Below are positions 8,584-18,822 of a DNA stretch of 42,323 bases, one piece after another. The notes beneath the pieces were generated by a model that searched no databases, had not been told where the DNA came from, and worked only from the letters and a program-made list of their open reading frames with translations. The translations under genes and the position numbers were made by a program. This stretch comes from Rhizobiales bacterium Ga0077556 (GTDB taxonomy: Bacteria > Pseudomonadota > Alphaproteobacteria > Rhizobiales > Phreatobacteraceae). Positions within the stretch are counted from its first letter, which is position 1; every line of letters begins with the position of its first letter. Location: assembly GCA_001464235.1 (NCBI GenBank), contig LNFH01000341.1, positions 1-42,323 of the forward strand, read 5' to 3'.

Positions 8584-10581
8584 TCAGCCGATACGCGCCA
8601 GAACGGCCTCGGCGGTGGCCTCCGGCGTAATGCCGAAGTGCTTGTAGAGTTCCTTGTAGGGCGCCGAGGCGCCGAAGCCGGTCATGCCGACGAAGATACC
8701 GTCATGGCCGATGACCGCGTCCCAGCCCATGCGCACGCCGGCCTCGATGGCAACCTTCACCGGCGCGTCGCCGATCACGGTCTCGCGGATCTCGGCGGAC
8801 TGCTCGAGGAAGAGGTCGAGCGAGGGGACGGAGACGACGCGGGCGGCGATGCCCTTCTCGGCGAGGAGCTTGCGGGCGCCGACGGCGACCTCGACCTCGG
8901 AGCCGGTGGCGAACAGCGTCACCTGCGCCTTGCCGCCCTCCGCCTTGAACAGCTCATAGGCACCGGCGGCCGAACGGTTCGCCTTCACCTCCGTGCGCAG
9001 CTGCGGCAGGTTCTGGCGGGTGAGCGCCAGGGTGGTCGGGCCGTCGATGCGGTTCAGCGCCAGTTCCCAGCACTCGGCGACCTCGACTGCGTCGCAGGGG
9101 CGGAAGACGCGCATGTTCGGCATGGCGCGCAGCGCGGCGACGTGCTCGACGGGCTGGTGGGTCGGGCCGTCCTCGCCGAGACCGATGGAATCGTGGGTCA
9201 TCACGTAGACGACGCCGGTGCCCATCAGCGCCGAGAGGCGCATGGCCGGGCGGCAGTAGTCGGTGAAGACCAGGAAGGTAGCGCCGTTCGGCGCGAAGCC
9301 GCCGTGCAGCGCGATGCCGTTCATGGCGGCGGCCATGCCGTGCTCGCGGATGCCGTAGTGGATGTAGCGGCCCTTCGGGGTCTTGGCCGAGAAGGCCACA
9401 GCCGACTTCGCCTTGGTGTTGTTCGAGCCGGTGAGGTCGGCGGAGCCCGCGAGGAACTCGGGCATGGCCGGCACGATGGCCTCGATGGCGAGCTCGGAGG
9501 ACTTGCGGGTGGCGATGTGCTGGGGGTTGGCCAGCAGCGCCTTCTTGTGGGCGGCGAGCGCCTTAGCGAGCTTGGCCGGCCGCTCGTGGGCGAGGCGGCG
9601 GCTGAACTCGGCCTGCTTCTTCGGCGGCAGCGTGCCGAACAGCGATTCCCAGGTCTTGCGCGCCGCGGCGCCGCGGGCGCCGATCTTGCGCCAGGCCTCC
9701 AGCACGTCCGGGGCGACGGCGAAGGGCTCGGGGGAGATGCCGAGCTTCTCCTTGGCGGCCTTCAGCTCGTCCGCGCCGAGCGGCTCGCCATGGGCCTTGG
9801 AGGTGCCGGCCTTCTTCGGCGCGCCGTAGCCGATGACGGTCTTGCAGGCGATGAGCGAGGGCTTGCCGGACTTCTGCGCGCGCTCGATGGCGGCGCCGAT
9901 GGCCTCGGGGTCATGGCCGTCGACGCGCTCGGCGCGCCAGCCGGCGGCCTGGAATCGCTTCACCTGGTCGACAGAGTCGGCGATCGACAGCGGGCCGTCG
10001 ATGGAGATGTCGTTGTCGTCGAAGAGCACGATGAGCTTGTTCAGCTTCCAGTGCCCCGCCATGGCGATGGCTTCCTGGCTGATGCCCTCCATCAGGTCGC
10101 CGTCGGAGGCGATGACGTAGGTGTAGTGGTCGACGGCCTTCTTGCCGAACTCCGCCGCGAGCATCTTCTCGGCGAGAGCCATGCCCACCGCGGTGGCGAT
10201 GCCCTGGCCGAGCGGGCCCGTGGTGGTCTCGACGCCCTTGGTGATGAAGTTCTCGGGATGGCCGGGTGTCTTGGAGCCGAGCTGGCGGAAGTTCTTGATC
10301 TCGTCGAGCGTCATCTCGGGCGCGCCGGTGAGATAGAGCAGCGCGTAGACGAGCATGGAGCCGTGGCCGGCGGAGAGCACGAAGCGGTCGCGGTCCGGCC
10401 AGGTGGGGTGGGCCGCATCGAACTTCATGAAGCGCGAGAACAGCACCGTCGCGATGTCGGCGGTGCCCATCGGCATGCCCGGATGGCCGGACTTGGCCTT
10501 CTCCACCGCATCCATGGCGAGGGTGCGGATGGCGTTGGCCAGCTTGTCGTGCTGGGCGCGCGGCAGGACGTCGATGGGCAT
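8584..10581 (-). CDS. tkt: Transketolase
   Basis: 665 aa; [59 protein letters not shown]. Confidence 0.97.
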   Translation of the reverse strand: MPIDVLPRAQHDKLANAIRTLAMDAVEKAKSGHPGMPMGTADIATVLFSRFMKFDAAHPTWPDRDRFVLSAGHGSMLVYALLYLTGAPEMTLDEIKNFRQLGSKTPGHPENFITKGVETTTGPLGQGIATAVGMALAEKMLAAEFGKKAVDHYTYVIASDGDLMEGISQEAIAMAGHWKLNKLIVLFDDNDISIDGPLSIADSVDQVKRFQAAGWRAERVDGHDPEAIGAAIERAQKSGKPSLIACKTVIGYGAPKKAGTSKAHGEPLGADELKAAKEKLGISPEPFAVAPDVLEAWRKIGARGAAARKTWESLFGTLPPKKQAEFSRRLAHERPAKLAKALAAHKKALLANPQHIATRKSSELAIEAIVPAMPEFLAGSADLTGSNNTKAKSAVAFSAKTPKGRYIHYGIREHGMAAAMNGIALHGGFAPNGATFLVFTDYCRPAMRLSALMGTGVVYVMTHDSIGLGEDGPTHQPVEHVAALRAMPNMRVFRPCDAVEVAECWELALNRIDGPTTLALTRQNLPQLRTEVKANRSAAGAYELFKAEGGKAQVTLFATGSEVEVAVGARKLLAEKGIAARVVSVPSLDLFLEQSAEIRETVIGDAPVKVAIEAGVRMGWDAVIGHDGIFVGMTGFGASAPYKELYKHFGITPEATAEAVLARIG

Positions 10582-10879
10582 CGAAGCGACTCCTCAGCGT
10601 CGCCGCCTCGGCGGGTAACGGCGCGCATGCGATGAAAACTCGCCCGGAGTCGTGCACCGGGCCGTCGGGCCGGTGTCCTACCAGCGACGGCCCCCGAGTC
10701 AATGGCCCCAACGGCAGGATCGGCCTGCCGAATGGCACGCCGGCGGCCCGGAACGGCCTTTCACCGGAGCTGCGACGGTGGCGTTGACGCTGTTCGACCG
10801 GCTCGCGTAGGTTCCCAGCCGGCCCGCCGGCGCCTAATGGCGCGAGGGGCAGGCCCTCTCAGACGAAGCAGGACCGAGC

Positions 10880-11170
10880 TTGGGACCAACGACCGGCCCA
10901 TCACGCCTCGAAACGGCGGCCTCCCGTTTGAAGACGGCGCTCGCCGCGCTGGAGACGGCGGTCGCCCGCAAGCTGGAGAATGACCGCCAGCAGGCCGTCG
11001 TCCACAAGCAGGTGGAGGCCCTCCAGGCGGACCGCTCCCGCCTCGCGGAGGATCTCGACCGGTCGGCCGACCGCGTCGCCGGCCTCGAATCCGCCAATCG
11101 CGAGGTGGCGCGACGGCTCGACCTGACCATGGACGCCATCCGCGGCGTTCTGTCCCGCTACGAGAGCTGA
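10880..11170 (+). CDS. DUF4164-like coiled-coil protein immediately upstream of zapA
   Basis: 96-aa coiled coil (RLETAASRLKTALAALETAVARKLEND...), position before zapA; start codon TTG. Confidence 0.65.
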   Translation: MGPTTGPSRLETAASRLKTALAALETAVARKLENDRQQAVVHKQVEALQADRSRLAEDLDRSADRVAGLESANREVARRLDLTMDAIRGVLSRYES

Positions 11171-11178
11171 GGGTCGCC

Positions 11179-11553
11179 ATGGCGCATGTCTCCGTGACCA
11201 TCAACGGCCGGTCCTTCCGCATGGCCTGCGACGACGGGCAGGAGGACCACCTGCTGCGGCTCGCGGCGGAGGTGAACGGCAAGGTCGACCAGCTCAAAGG
11301 AGCCTTCGGCGAGATCGGCGACACCCGCCTGACCGTCATGGCGGCCATCATGGTGGCCGACGAACTGGCCGACACCCGCCGCCGCCTGAAGGCCGCCGAG
11401 ACCGAACTCTCCGCCCTGCGCGAGGCGCGCGCCGTCATCGTCGAGCGCGCCGACCAGCGCGAGGCGCTGCTGGCCCACACGCTGGACGATGCCGCCGCCT
11501 CGATCGAGCGCCTGACATCCCAGCTCACCGGCCTCAGCAAGCCGGCAACCTGA
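11179..11553 (+). CDS. zapA: Cell division protein ZapA
   Basis: MAHVSVTINGRSFRMACDDGQEDHLLRLAAEVNGKVDQLK... ZapA signature; coiled-coil C-terminus. Confidence 0.9.
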   Translation: MAHVSVTINGRSFRMACDDGQEDHLLRLAAEVNGKVDQLKGAFGEIGDTRLTVMAAIMVADELADTRRRLKAAETELSALREARAVIVERADQREALLAHTLDDAAASIERLTSQLTGLSKPAT

Positions 11554-11681
11554 TACCGCGTGGGGCGATTCGGACCGCCCGGCGCGCGCCGGGAGCTGCG
11601 ACTCGCACGCGTCGGCATGTTGCGTGGACCTTTCCGGGTGTCTAAACCGGACGCCGTCTCCGTCTTCATCCGGCCAAGGCC

Positions 11682-11990
11682 ATGACCAGCCCACCGCACT
11701 CAGACCAGCCGGTGCCCGACCATCCGGATCCCGAGATGGGACTGGATATGGTCGCCGCCCCTCCCGAACAGCGCCGCGTGCGATGGGGCGACGTCATCGC
11801 CCTCCCCGAGCCGGGAACCGGCGCCGAGCCGCGGCTCGAGGCGCGCGTGCTGATGTATCCGGACAAGTCGCGATTCTTCGTCTCCTATCCTTCGGGGAAG
11901 GAGGAGATCCTGTCGGCGCAGCAGTTCGTCGCCCTGGTGCTGGAGCTGAAGCGCTCCCACCGCTTCACCTTCGACCGCAAGCGGAGCTGA
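11682..11990 (+). CDS. Conserved hypothetical protein
   Basis: 102 aa, compact globular C-terminal half (RVLMYPDKSRFFVSYPSGKEEILSAQQFVALVLELKRSHRFTFDRKRS); the antisense ORF has no recognisable family. Confidence 0.6.
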   Translation: MTSPPHSDQPVPDHPDPEMGLDMVAAPPEQRRVRWGDVIALPEPGTGAEPRLEARVLMYPDKSRFFVSYPSGKEEILSAQQFVALVLELKRSHRFTFDRKRS

Positions 11991-12003
11991 GACGCCGCGA
12001 CGC

Positions 12004-12032
12004 TTGTCGCGCGGTGCCATTTCCTGTATTGC
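12004..12032 (+). promoter_or_regulatory. Candidate sigma70-like promoter of rpsA (TTGTCG-N17-TATTGC)
   Basis: -35/-10-like hexamers with 17-bp spacing, about 330 nt upstream of the rpsA ATG; motif match only. Confidence 0.35.
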
Positions 12033-12359
12033 CCCCACATTCGGCAGATCGGCTCCAGGCCGGACCTGTCGGCATCGTGTGGCGGATGACCTCCGCCCGG
12101 GCCGGACGCCAGGCGTCCTCGCCCGCCTCGCGTCCTCGCCGTGGCCCCCGACGGGCCGCCGCCTCAGGACGGGGTCCGCTGCCGGCTCCGGCGCGATCGG
12201 CCCGATAAGACATCCAAGCCGCCTTCCGCCTGGGTTGCGCCCGCGAGCCGTCTTCGGCCGCGTCCGGACGCGATTTCAAGCCCCTCGTCCGGTCCATGTG
12301 GAGCCGGCGGCCATCTTCAACCCCGGCGCATCAACGGGCTGACCAAGGACGAACAACGT

Positions 12360-14066
12360 ATGGCAAGCGCCAACAGCATGAACCCCTCCCGCGACGATTT
12401 CGCCGCGCTCCTGACCGAGAGCTTCGGTACGACCGAGATGAACGAAGGTTCCGTGGTGAAGGGAACCGTCGTCGGGATCGAGAAGGATCTCGCCATCATC
12501 GACGTCGGCCTGAAGACCGAGGGCCGCGTCGCCCTGAAGGAATTCACCGGCCCCGGCCGTGAAGGCGACATCAAGATCGGCGACGTCGTCGAGGTCTATC
12601 TCGAGCGCATCGAGAACGCCCTGGGTGAGGCCGTCATCTCGCGCGACAAGGCGCGCCGCGAGGAAAGCTGGGTCAAGCTCGAGAAGGCGTTCAACGCCAA
12701 CGAGAAGGTCACCGGCACGATCTTCAACACCGTCAAGGGCGGCTACACCGTCGATCTCGACGGCGCCGTGGCCTTCCTGCCGCGCAGCCAGGTCGACATC
12801 CGCCCGATCCGCGACGTCGGCCCGCTGATGAACTCGCCGCAGCCGTTCCAGATCCTGAAGATGGACCGCCGCCGCGGCAACATCGTCGTGTCGCGCCGCA
12901 CGGTTCTCGAAGAGACCCGCGCCGAGCAGCGTCACGAGCTCGTCCAGAACCTCGAAGAGGGTCAGGTCATCGACGGCGTGGTGAAGAACATCACAGACTA
13001 CGGCGCCTTCGTGGACCTCGGCGGCATCGACGGCCTGCTGCACGTCACCGACATCGCCTGGCGCCGCGTCAACCACCCGTCCGAGGTGCTGACGATCGGC
13101 CAGACCGTGAAGGTCAAGATCGTCAAGATCAACCACGAGACGCACCGCATCTCGCTGGGCATGAAGCAGCTCCTGGACGATCCGTGGCAGGGCATCGAGG
13201 CCAAGTACCCGATCAACGCCAAGTTCAAGGGCCGCGTCACCAACATCACCGACTACGGCGCCTTCGTGGAGCTGGAGCCGGGCATCGAGGGCCTCATCCA
13301 CGTCTCCGAGATGAGCTGGACCAAGAAGAACGTCCATCCGGGCAAGATCGTCTCCACCTCCCAGGAGGTCGAGGTTTCGGTGCTCGAGGTCGACTCGTCC
13401 AAGCGGCGCATCTCGCTCGGTCTCAAGCAGACCCTGCAGAACCCCTGGGAAGCCTTCATCGAGAAGTACCCGATCGGCGCCGTCGTCGAGGGCGAGGTCA
13501 AGAACAAGACCGAGTTCGGTCTGTTCCTGGGTCTCGAGGGCGACGTGGACGGCATGGTCCACCTGTCCGACCTCGACTGGAACCGTCCGGGCGAGCAGGT
13601 CATCGAGGAGTTCAAGAAGGGCGACATCATCCGCGCCCAGGTCCTCGACGTCGACGTGGAGAAGGAGCGCATCTCGCTCGGCCTGAAGCAGGTCGGCGGC
13701 GATCCCTTCGCCGACGCCGGCGAGATCCGCAAGGGTCAGATCGTCACCTGCGAGGTCGTCGAGGTGAAGGAAGGCGGCATCGACGTGAAGCTCGTCGGCA
13801 CCGACCTGACCGCCTTCGTAAAGCGCAACGAGCTGGCCCGCGACCGTGCCGACCAGCGTCCGGAGCGCTTCGCCCCCGGCGAGAAGCTCGACGCCCGCGT
13901 CACCATGTTCGACCGCAAGGCCCGCAAGGTCCAGGTGTCGATCAAGGCGCTGGAAGTGGCCGAGGAGAAGGAAGCCATGGCCCAGTTCGGCTCGGCCGAC
14001 TCGGGTGCTTCGCTCGGCGACATCCTGGGCGCCGCCCTCAAGGCGCGCACCGGCGACAAGAAGTAA
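12360..14066 (+). CDS. rpsA: 30S ribosomal protein S1
   Basis: 568 aa with six S1-like motifs (VVKNITDYGAFVDLGGIDGLLHVTDIAW, GRVTNITDYGAFVELEPGIEGLIHVSEMSW...). ATG at 12360 inside the longer ORF. Confidence 0.97.
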   Translation: MASANSMNPSRDDFAALLTESFGTTEMNEGSVVKGTVVGIEKDLAIIDVGLKTEGRVALKEFTGPGREGDIKIGDVVEVYLERIENALGEAVISRDKARREESWVKLEKAFNANEKVTGTIFNTVKGGYTVDLDGAVAFLPRSQVDIRPIRDVGPLMNSPQPFQILKMDRRRGNIVVSRRTVLEETRAEQRHELVQNLEEGQVIDGVVKNITDYGAFVDLGGIDGLLHVTDIAWRRVNHPSEVLTIGQTVKVKIVKINHETHRISLGMKQLLDDPWQGIEAKYPINAKFKGRVTNITDYGAFVELEPGIEGLIHVSEMSWTKKNVHPGKIVSTSQEVEVSVLEVDSSKRRISLGLKQTLQNPWEAFIEKYPIGAVVEGEVKNKTEFGLFLGLEGDVDGMVHLSDLDWNRPGEQVIEEFKKGDIIRAQVLDVDVEKERISLGLKQVGGDPFADAGEIRKGQIVTCEVVEVKEGGIDVKLVGTDLTAFVKRNELARDRADQRPERFAPGEKLDARVTMFDRKARKVQVSIKALEVAEEKEAMAQFGSADSGASLGDILGAALKARTGDKK

Positions 14067-14117
14067 GCCTCAAGGCCGGCGGGACATTCCGCCGGCCCGA
14101 CGGCCCCGACATGAGAA

Positions 14118-14148
14118 CGGCCGCCCGATCCGGGCGGCCGCTTTCGTT
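14118..14148 (+). terminator. Intrinsic terminator of rpsA
   Basis: CGGCCGCCCG-ATC-CGGGCGGCCG followed by CTTTCGTTT; a second hairpin GGCCGGCGG-GACATT-CCGCCGGCC lies at 14074-14097. Confidence 0.7.
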
Positions 14149-14174
14149 TGCGCGGGCGGACCGTGGGGCGGGGC

Positions 14175-14756
14175 TCAGAGGCTCGCCATCAGCCGCGTGA
14201 CGCGGTGGGAATAGGCGGTGCGGGAGCAGGCTGAGGCGAGGCCCCGGTTGTGCAGGGCGGCGGCCCCGGCGGCCGAGCCGCAGCGCTTGTAGGCGACCGC
14301 GAGGTGCCGCATGCCCCATTCGAGACCGGCGCCGCAGGAGTTCAGCGCCGAGGCCGGGCCGCTGTAGCCGAGGCCCCGGGCCGTGGCCGGCTTGATCTGC
14401 AGCGGGCCGAGCTCCCCTGCCCGGCCGCGCGCCTGGCAGCGCATGTTGCTCTCGATCCGGGCCACCGCGAGAGCGAGGCCCGCCGGCACGCCGTGACGGG
14501 CGGCGACCTCGGTGATGCGGCGGCGGATGGAAGTCATCTCCGAGGCCACGGCGGGGGCCGCCCCCGCAGCGGGAGTTGCGGCGCTGCCGGCCACCGGCGG
14601 CGCCACCTGGCCGCTGGCGTAGAGCGTGGCCCAGCTCGCATTCGCGCGGTCGCCGTCGCTGGCCAGAACGGGAGCTGAAAGCATCATGGACATCACGCCA
14701 GCAACTGCTGCACAGCGGACGGGAAGGCGATACGCTTTCGCGCGTGTATCAATCAT
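14175..14756 (-). CDS. Lytic transglycosylase (SLT domain) protein with signal peptide
   Basis: Signal peptide-like N-terminus, then GVPAGLALAVARIESNMRCQARGRAGELGPLQIKPATARGLGYSG (catalytic ES motif, GPLQIKP). Confidence 0.85.
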   Translation of the reverse strand: MIDTRAKAYRLPVRCAAVAGVMSMMLSAPVLASDGDRANASWATLYASGQVAPPVAGSAATPAAGAAPAVASEMTSIRRRITEVAARHGVPAGLALAVARIESNMRCQARGRAGELGPLQIKPATARGLGYSGPASALNSCGAGLEWGMRHLAVAYKRCGSAAGAAALHNRGLASACSRTAYSHRVTRLMASL

Positions 14757-15012
14757 GGTTTTTTGTTGTCCTAAGTAAGATCAGCCGCCCTGATGCAACA
14801 GGCAACGACTATCGGAACCTCATCCCGCACCGAATGCGTCAACACGTGACGGCGAAGCGTGCATATCCGTGGGATGAGCGTTGGCAGGGCGCTTATAGAC
14901 ACCTGATTGCTGCGGCGCAATAAACTTGTATTTCAAAATCTGTCAGCCCGCCGGAACGGGTTGCGGCTGCGCGCCGCCGCGGCTAATCGGTGGGACTGGT
15001 CAGGAGATGCCC

Positions 15013-15651
15013 ATGGCGACGTTGAAGGTTGCGATCGTTCCGGTCACGCCGTTCGAGCAGAACTGTTCGATCGTCTGGGACGCCGACACGATGAAGGCGG
15101 CCATCGTCGATCCCGGCGGCGACCTGCCGCGGATCCAGGGCGCGATCGCCGACCTCAAGGTGACGCCGGAGAAGATTCTCCTCACCCACGGCCACATCGA
15201 CCATGCGGGCGGGGCCGCCGAACTCGCCGAGCTGCTGTCGATCCCGATCGAGGGCTCGCACGAGGATGACGCGCCGCTGCTGGCCAACCTCACCACCCAG
15301 GCGCAGCGCTTCGGCCTGCCCGGCGTGCGGCCGGTGACGCCGACGCGCTGGCTGAAGGAGGGCGACACCGTGACGGTGGGCGGCCTCACCTTCGACGTGC
15401 TGCACGTGCCGGGGCACGCGCCGGGCCACGTCGTCTTCGTGCACGCGCCGTCCGAATTCGCGCTGGTCGGCGACACGGTCTTCCAGGGCTCGGTGGGGCG
15501 CACGGACCTGCCGGGCGGCGACCACGACCTGCTGATCCGCGGCATCAAGGAGAAGATCCTGCCGCTCGGCGACGACTTCACCGTGCTGCCCGGGCACGGC
15601 CCGGCGACGACGCTGGAGCGCGAGCGGAAGACCAATCCGTTCCTGCAGTAG
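15013..15651 (+). CDS. MBL-fold metallo-hydrolase (glyoxalase II-like)
   Basis: LTHGHIDHAGGAAELAE (HxHxDH), VPGHAPGHVVF, VLPGHGPATTLERERKTNPFL. Confidence 0.9.
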   Translation: MATLKVAIVPVTPFEQNCSIVWDADTMKAAIVDPGGDLPRIQGAIADLKVTPEKILLTHGHIDHAGGAAELAELLSIPIEGSHEDDAPLLANLTTQAQRFGLPGVRPVTPTRWLKEGDTVTVGGLTFDVLHVPGHAPGHVVFVHAPSEFALVGDTVFQGSVGRTDLPGGDHDLLIRGIKEKILPLGDDFTVLPGHGPATTLERERKTNPFLQ

Positions 15652-15775
15652 GACAATCTGCCGCTGGACATTGGGCCGCCCGCCACTACATCGGGGACTG
15701 GGGGCGGTCGAAGACGGCCGTTAAGGGATTCTCCCGATGTCCGGCGACATATTCCGGATACACGGCCTCTGATAG

Positions 15776-16900
15776 GTGGCTGATGATGGGCGCGGAGACT
15801 TCGCGCCGGAACGCGTGGCGAGAGCGCTCTTGATCAAGAACATCGTTGAATTCCTGCGCGACCGGATCGGCCTCAAGAAGATCCTGCTCGTGGTCGCGGT
15901 GGCGATGCTGGCGACCGCCGGCTACGTTCTGTTCACCAAGCTCCGGGTGATCGAGTGGTCCAAGGTCTGGGAGGCGATCGGCCAGATCGGCCCCGGCACC
16001 CTGCTGCTCGCCGGGTTTTTCGCCGTCGCCGCCTATACGACGCTGACCGTCTACGACTATTTCGCCACGCGCACGATCGGCCGCGAGGACATCCCCTACC
16101 CGGCCTGCGCCATCGGTTCCTTCACCAGCTATTCCATCGCCCACAACCTCGGCGCCACCGTCTTCACCGCCGCCGTGGTGCGCTATCTCGTCTATTCCCG
16201 CTACAAGATCACCGGCCCGCAGGTGGTGAAGATCTGCTTCATCGCCGGCCTCACCTTCTGGCTCGGCAACGCCACGGTGCTCGGTCTCGGCTTCGTGCTG
16301 GAGCCCTGGGTGGTGACGCCGGTGGTCGAACCCTTCGGCATCGGCGGCGGCACGGTCCGCATCGTCGGCGTGGTGGTGCTGGTGGCCCTGGTGGGCTGGC
16401 TGATCTTCGTCTCGGTGCCGCGCCAGTTCGGCTCGGGGGCCTGGGTGGTCAAGCTGCCGAGCGCCAAGCTGACCGGCCTGCAGATGGTCATCGGCATCGT
16501 CGACCTCTCCTGCACGGCGATGATCCTCTACGTGCTGCTGATGGCCATGCCGAACGCGCCGCCGGCGCCCTTCGTCGCGGTGGCGGTGATCTTCTGCTCT
16601 GCCATGCTGCTGGGGTTTGCCACCCACGCGCCCGGCGCGGCGGGCGCCTTCGAGGCGACGCTGCTGGTGGCCCTGCCGCCGCTCGGCTTCACCGCCGAGG
16701 CTGTGGTCGCCGCCTTCATCCTGTTCCGCCTCTACTATTTTATCGCCCCCTTCATCCTGGCGCTGCTGATCGTCGCGATCCGCGAGCTGGCGAGCGGCCA
16801 CAACTCGCTCGACCACCTGAAGGAGAGCATGGCGGTCATCCGCCAGGCGGAAGCCAGCCAGGAGGCCGCCAAGGCGGCCAAGGCACGCCCGGCCGAATAG
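15776..16900 (+). CDS. Lysylphosphatidylglycerol synthase/UPF0104 (YbhN-like) family membrane protein
   Basis: 374 aa, multiple TM helices; SFTSYSIAHNLGATVFTAAVVRYLVYS and FATHAPGAAGAFEATLL typical of the family. Confidence 0.8.
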   Translation: MADDGRGDFAPERVARALLIKNIVEFLRDRIGLKKILLVVAVAMLATAGYVLFTKLRVIEWSKVWEAIGQIGPGTLLLAGFFAVAAYTTLTVYDYFATRTIGREDIPYPACAIGSFTSYSIAHNLGATVFTAAVVRYLVYSRYKITGPQVVKICFIAGLTFWLGNATVLGLGFVLEPWVVTPVVEPFGIGGGTVRIVGVVVLVALVGWLIFVSVPRQFGSGAWVVKLPSAKLTGLQMVIGIVDLSCTAMILYVLLMAMPNAPPAPFVAVAVIFCSAMLLGFATHAPGAAGAFEATLLVALPPLGFTAEAVVAAFILFRLYYFIAPFILALLIVAIRELASGHNSLDHLKESMAVIRQAEASQEAAKAAKARPAE

Positions 16901-16961
16901 GCGTTTACGGCGCCGGCGACGGCCGCTAGAAGCCGGGGCAACCCAACTCGGGAGCCTCGCC

Positions 16962-17537
16962 ATGGTCCGCATCCTCGTCTTCTCGGGCTCGATCCGGTCG
17001 GGGTCCTTCAACACCCGCCTCGCCGCGGCCGCCGCCTCCGAGCTCGGCCGGCTCGACGCGGACGTGTCGCTGATCTCCCTCGCCGACTATCCGCTGCCGC
17101 TCTACGACGGCGACCTCGAGGCCGCGGAGGGCGTTCCCGAGGCGGCCCTGAAGCTGAAGCGGCAGTTCTGCGCCCACCAGGGCATCTTCATCGCCGGGCC
17201 GGAATACAATGCCGGCGTCACGCCGCTCCTGAAGAACGCCATCGACTGGGTCAGCCGGGTGAAGGAGGCGGGCGAGAAGCCGCTCGCCGGCTATCACGGC
17301 CGCGTCTTCGCCCTCGGTTCGGCCTCGCCCGGCGGCTATGGCGGCTTCCGCTCTCAGATGGCGACGCGCCAGGTGCTTGAGATCGGCTGCGGCGCCCTCG
17401 TCATTCCCGAAAGCTGCGCCGTCGCGAGCGCCCACCAGGCCTTCGACGAGGACGGCACCCTGAAGGACGAGCGGACCCGCGGCATGCTGAGGGCCTGCTG
17501 CGAGTCGCTCGTCGCCAAAGCCCGGAGCCTCGCCTGA
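16962..17537 (+). CDS. NADPH-dependent FMN reductase family protein
   Basis: [28 protein letters not shown]..., [21 protein letters not shown]. Confidence 0.92.
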   Translation: MVRILVFSGSIRSGSFNTRLAAAAASELGRLDADVSLISLADYPLPLYDGDLEAAEGVPEAALKLKRQFCAHQGIFIAGPEYNAGVTPLLKNAIDWVSRVKEAGEKPLAGYHGRVFALGSASPGGYGGFRSQMATRQVLEIGCGALVIPESCAVASAHQAFDEDGTLKDERTRGMLRACCESLVAKARSLA

Positions 17538-18271
17538 TGTCGCCCTCCTCCTCCGCCGATCCCCGCGACAAGCTCTTCGTCGCGCTCGACCTGCCGAGCC
17601 TCGGGGAGGCCGAGCGGCTCGTCTCGCTGCTCGGCGACACGGTGACGCACTACAAGATCGGCTATCGCCTCGGCTACTCCGACGGCATCGGCTTCGGGCG
17701 CGAACTCGCGGCGTCCGGCAAGACGATCTTCTTCGACCTCAAGCTGCACGACATCGACAACACCGTGCGCGAGGGCGTCGAGGCCATCGCGCGCACGGGC
17801 GCGCACTACCTCACCGTCCACGCCTATCCGCAGACCATGCGCGCGGCGGTGCAGGGGCGCGGCGGCTCCGGCCTGAAAATCCTGGCGGTGACCATCCTCA
17901 CCTCGTGGAACGACGTCGACTGCGCCGAGGCGGGCTATTCCGGGACGGTCGCGACGCTCGTCCCCGCCAAGGCGCAGCAGGCGGCCGCCATCGGCATCGA
18001 CGGCATCGTCTGCTCGGCCCAGGAGACCGCCAACCTCCGGGCCATCGGCATCCCGGCGAAGGTGGAGCTCGTGACGCCGGGAATTCGCCCCGCGGGGGCC
18101 GACGGCGGCGACCAGAAACGCGTCGTCACGCCCGAGGATGCGATCCGCGGCGGGGCCGACCGGCTGGTGGTCGGACGCCCCATCACGGCGGCCGCCGATC
18201 CGGCCGCCGCCGCACGCGAAATCGTGAATGCCATCGATGGGGCACTGCGGTCATTGCGTGTTAACGTTTAG
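17537..18271 (+). CDS. pyrF: Orotidine 5'-phosphate decarboxylase
   Basis: [50 protein letters not shown]. Confidence 0.95.
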   Translation: MSPSSSADPRDKLFVALDLPSLGEAERLVSLLGDTVTHYKIGYRLGYSDGIGFGRELAASGKTIFFDLKLHDIDNTVREGVEAIARTGAHYLTVHAYPQTMRAAVQGRGGSGLKILAVTILTSWNDVDCAEAGYSGTVATLVPAKAQQAAAIGIDGIVCSAQETANLRAIGIPAKVELVTPGIRPAGADGGDQKRVVTPEDAIRGGADRLVVGRPITAAADPAAAAREIVNAIDGALRSLRVNV

Positions 18272-18352
18272 CGTCACATATACCGTGGCAGTGCGCGTTC
18301 AACCGAGCCTCCCGTGCCCGTTCGCGGGAGCCCAGATGAAAGGCGATGTCGA

Positions 18353-18682
18353 ATGAACCGGCCTGACGAAACCCGTCGTCTCGGACCTCTTGCGACTCTC
18401 CTCACGGCGCTCTTCGGCGTCGGCGGCGGGGTCGTTGTCGCCCTCTACAGCTTCGTGCAGCTCCGCACCGCCTGGCTCGACGGCGTCTTCGCCTTCGGCG
18501 GGCGCAGCCGGCCTGCCATCGATTTCGACTACGACAGCGAGCCGCTGAGCTACATCGTCGCCATGGCGGCGCTCTATCCGACCGTCATCGTCGTCGGCGT
18601 CGGCGTCGCACTGGTGAGCGCCCTCATGCTCTACCGCCAGCGTCCGGGCAGCCGCGCGCGCCAGCGCACCCGCACCCGCTGA
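18353..18682 (+). CDS. Hypothetical membrane protein
   Basis: 109 aa with two predicted TM segments; start MNRPDETRRL. Confidence 0.55.
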   Translation: MNRPDETRRLGPLATLLTALFGVGGGVVVALYSFVQLRTAWLDGVFAFGGRSRPAIDFDYDSEPLSYIVAMAALYPTVIVVGVGVALVSALMLYRQRPGSRARQRTRTR

Positions 18683-18686
18683 GTCC

Positions 18687-18708
18687 GGCGCGGCGGCTCC
18701 GCCGCGCC
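18687..18708 (+). terminator. GC-rich hairpin after the hypothetical membrane protein gene
   Basis: GGCGCGGCGG-CT-CCGCCGCGCC perfect inverted repeat; no T-tract. Confidence 0.4.
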
Positions 18709-18822
18709 ACCGAGCCCGTCGCAGACATCCTTCCGGCCATCTCTCGCTTGCGCTCCAGCATGGGCGGGGCTACCTGAACCCCGCCCACAGGGCAGACCGG
18801 TTGCAACAGGGAGCCTCGCGAC

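Noticed and set aside
8638-10635. 665-aa plus-strand ORF opposite tkt
   Set aside because: Mirror of transketolase, H/D/G/L-rich pseudo-repeats arise from codon bias.
10582-10879. Possible structured leader or riboswitch between tkt and the DUF4164-like gene
   Set aside because: GC-rich inverted segments exist, but none matches a riboswitch core I recognise; background hairpin density is high at this GC content.
12276-13562. 428-aa minus-strand ORF opposite rpsA
   Set aside because: Apparent repetitiveness comes from the S1 repeats on the sense strand.
15686-17014. 442-aa minus-strand ORF rich in Asp/His/Gly/Arg
   Set aside because: Antisense to the YbhN-like membrane protein gene; no recognisable domain.
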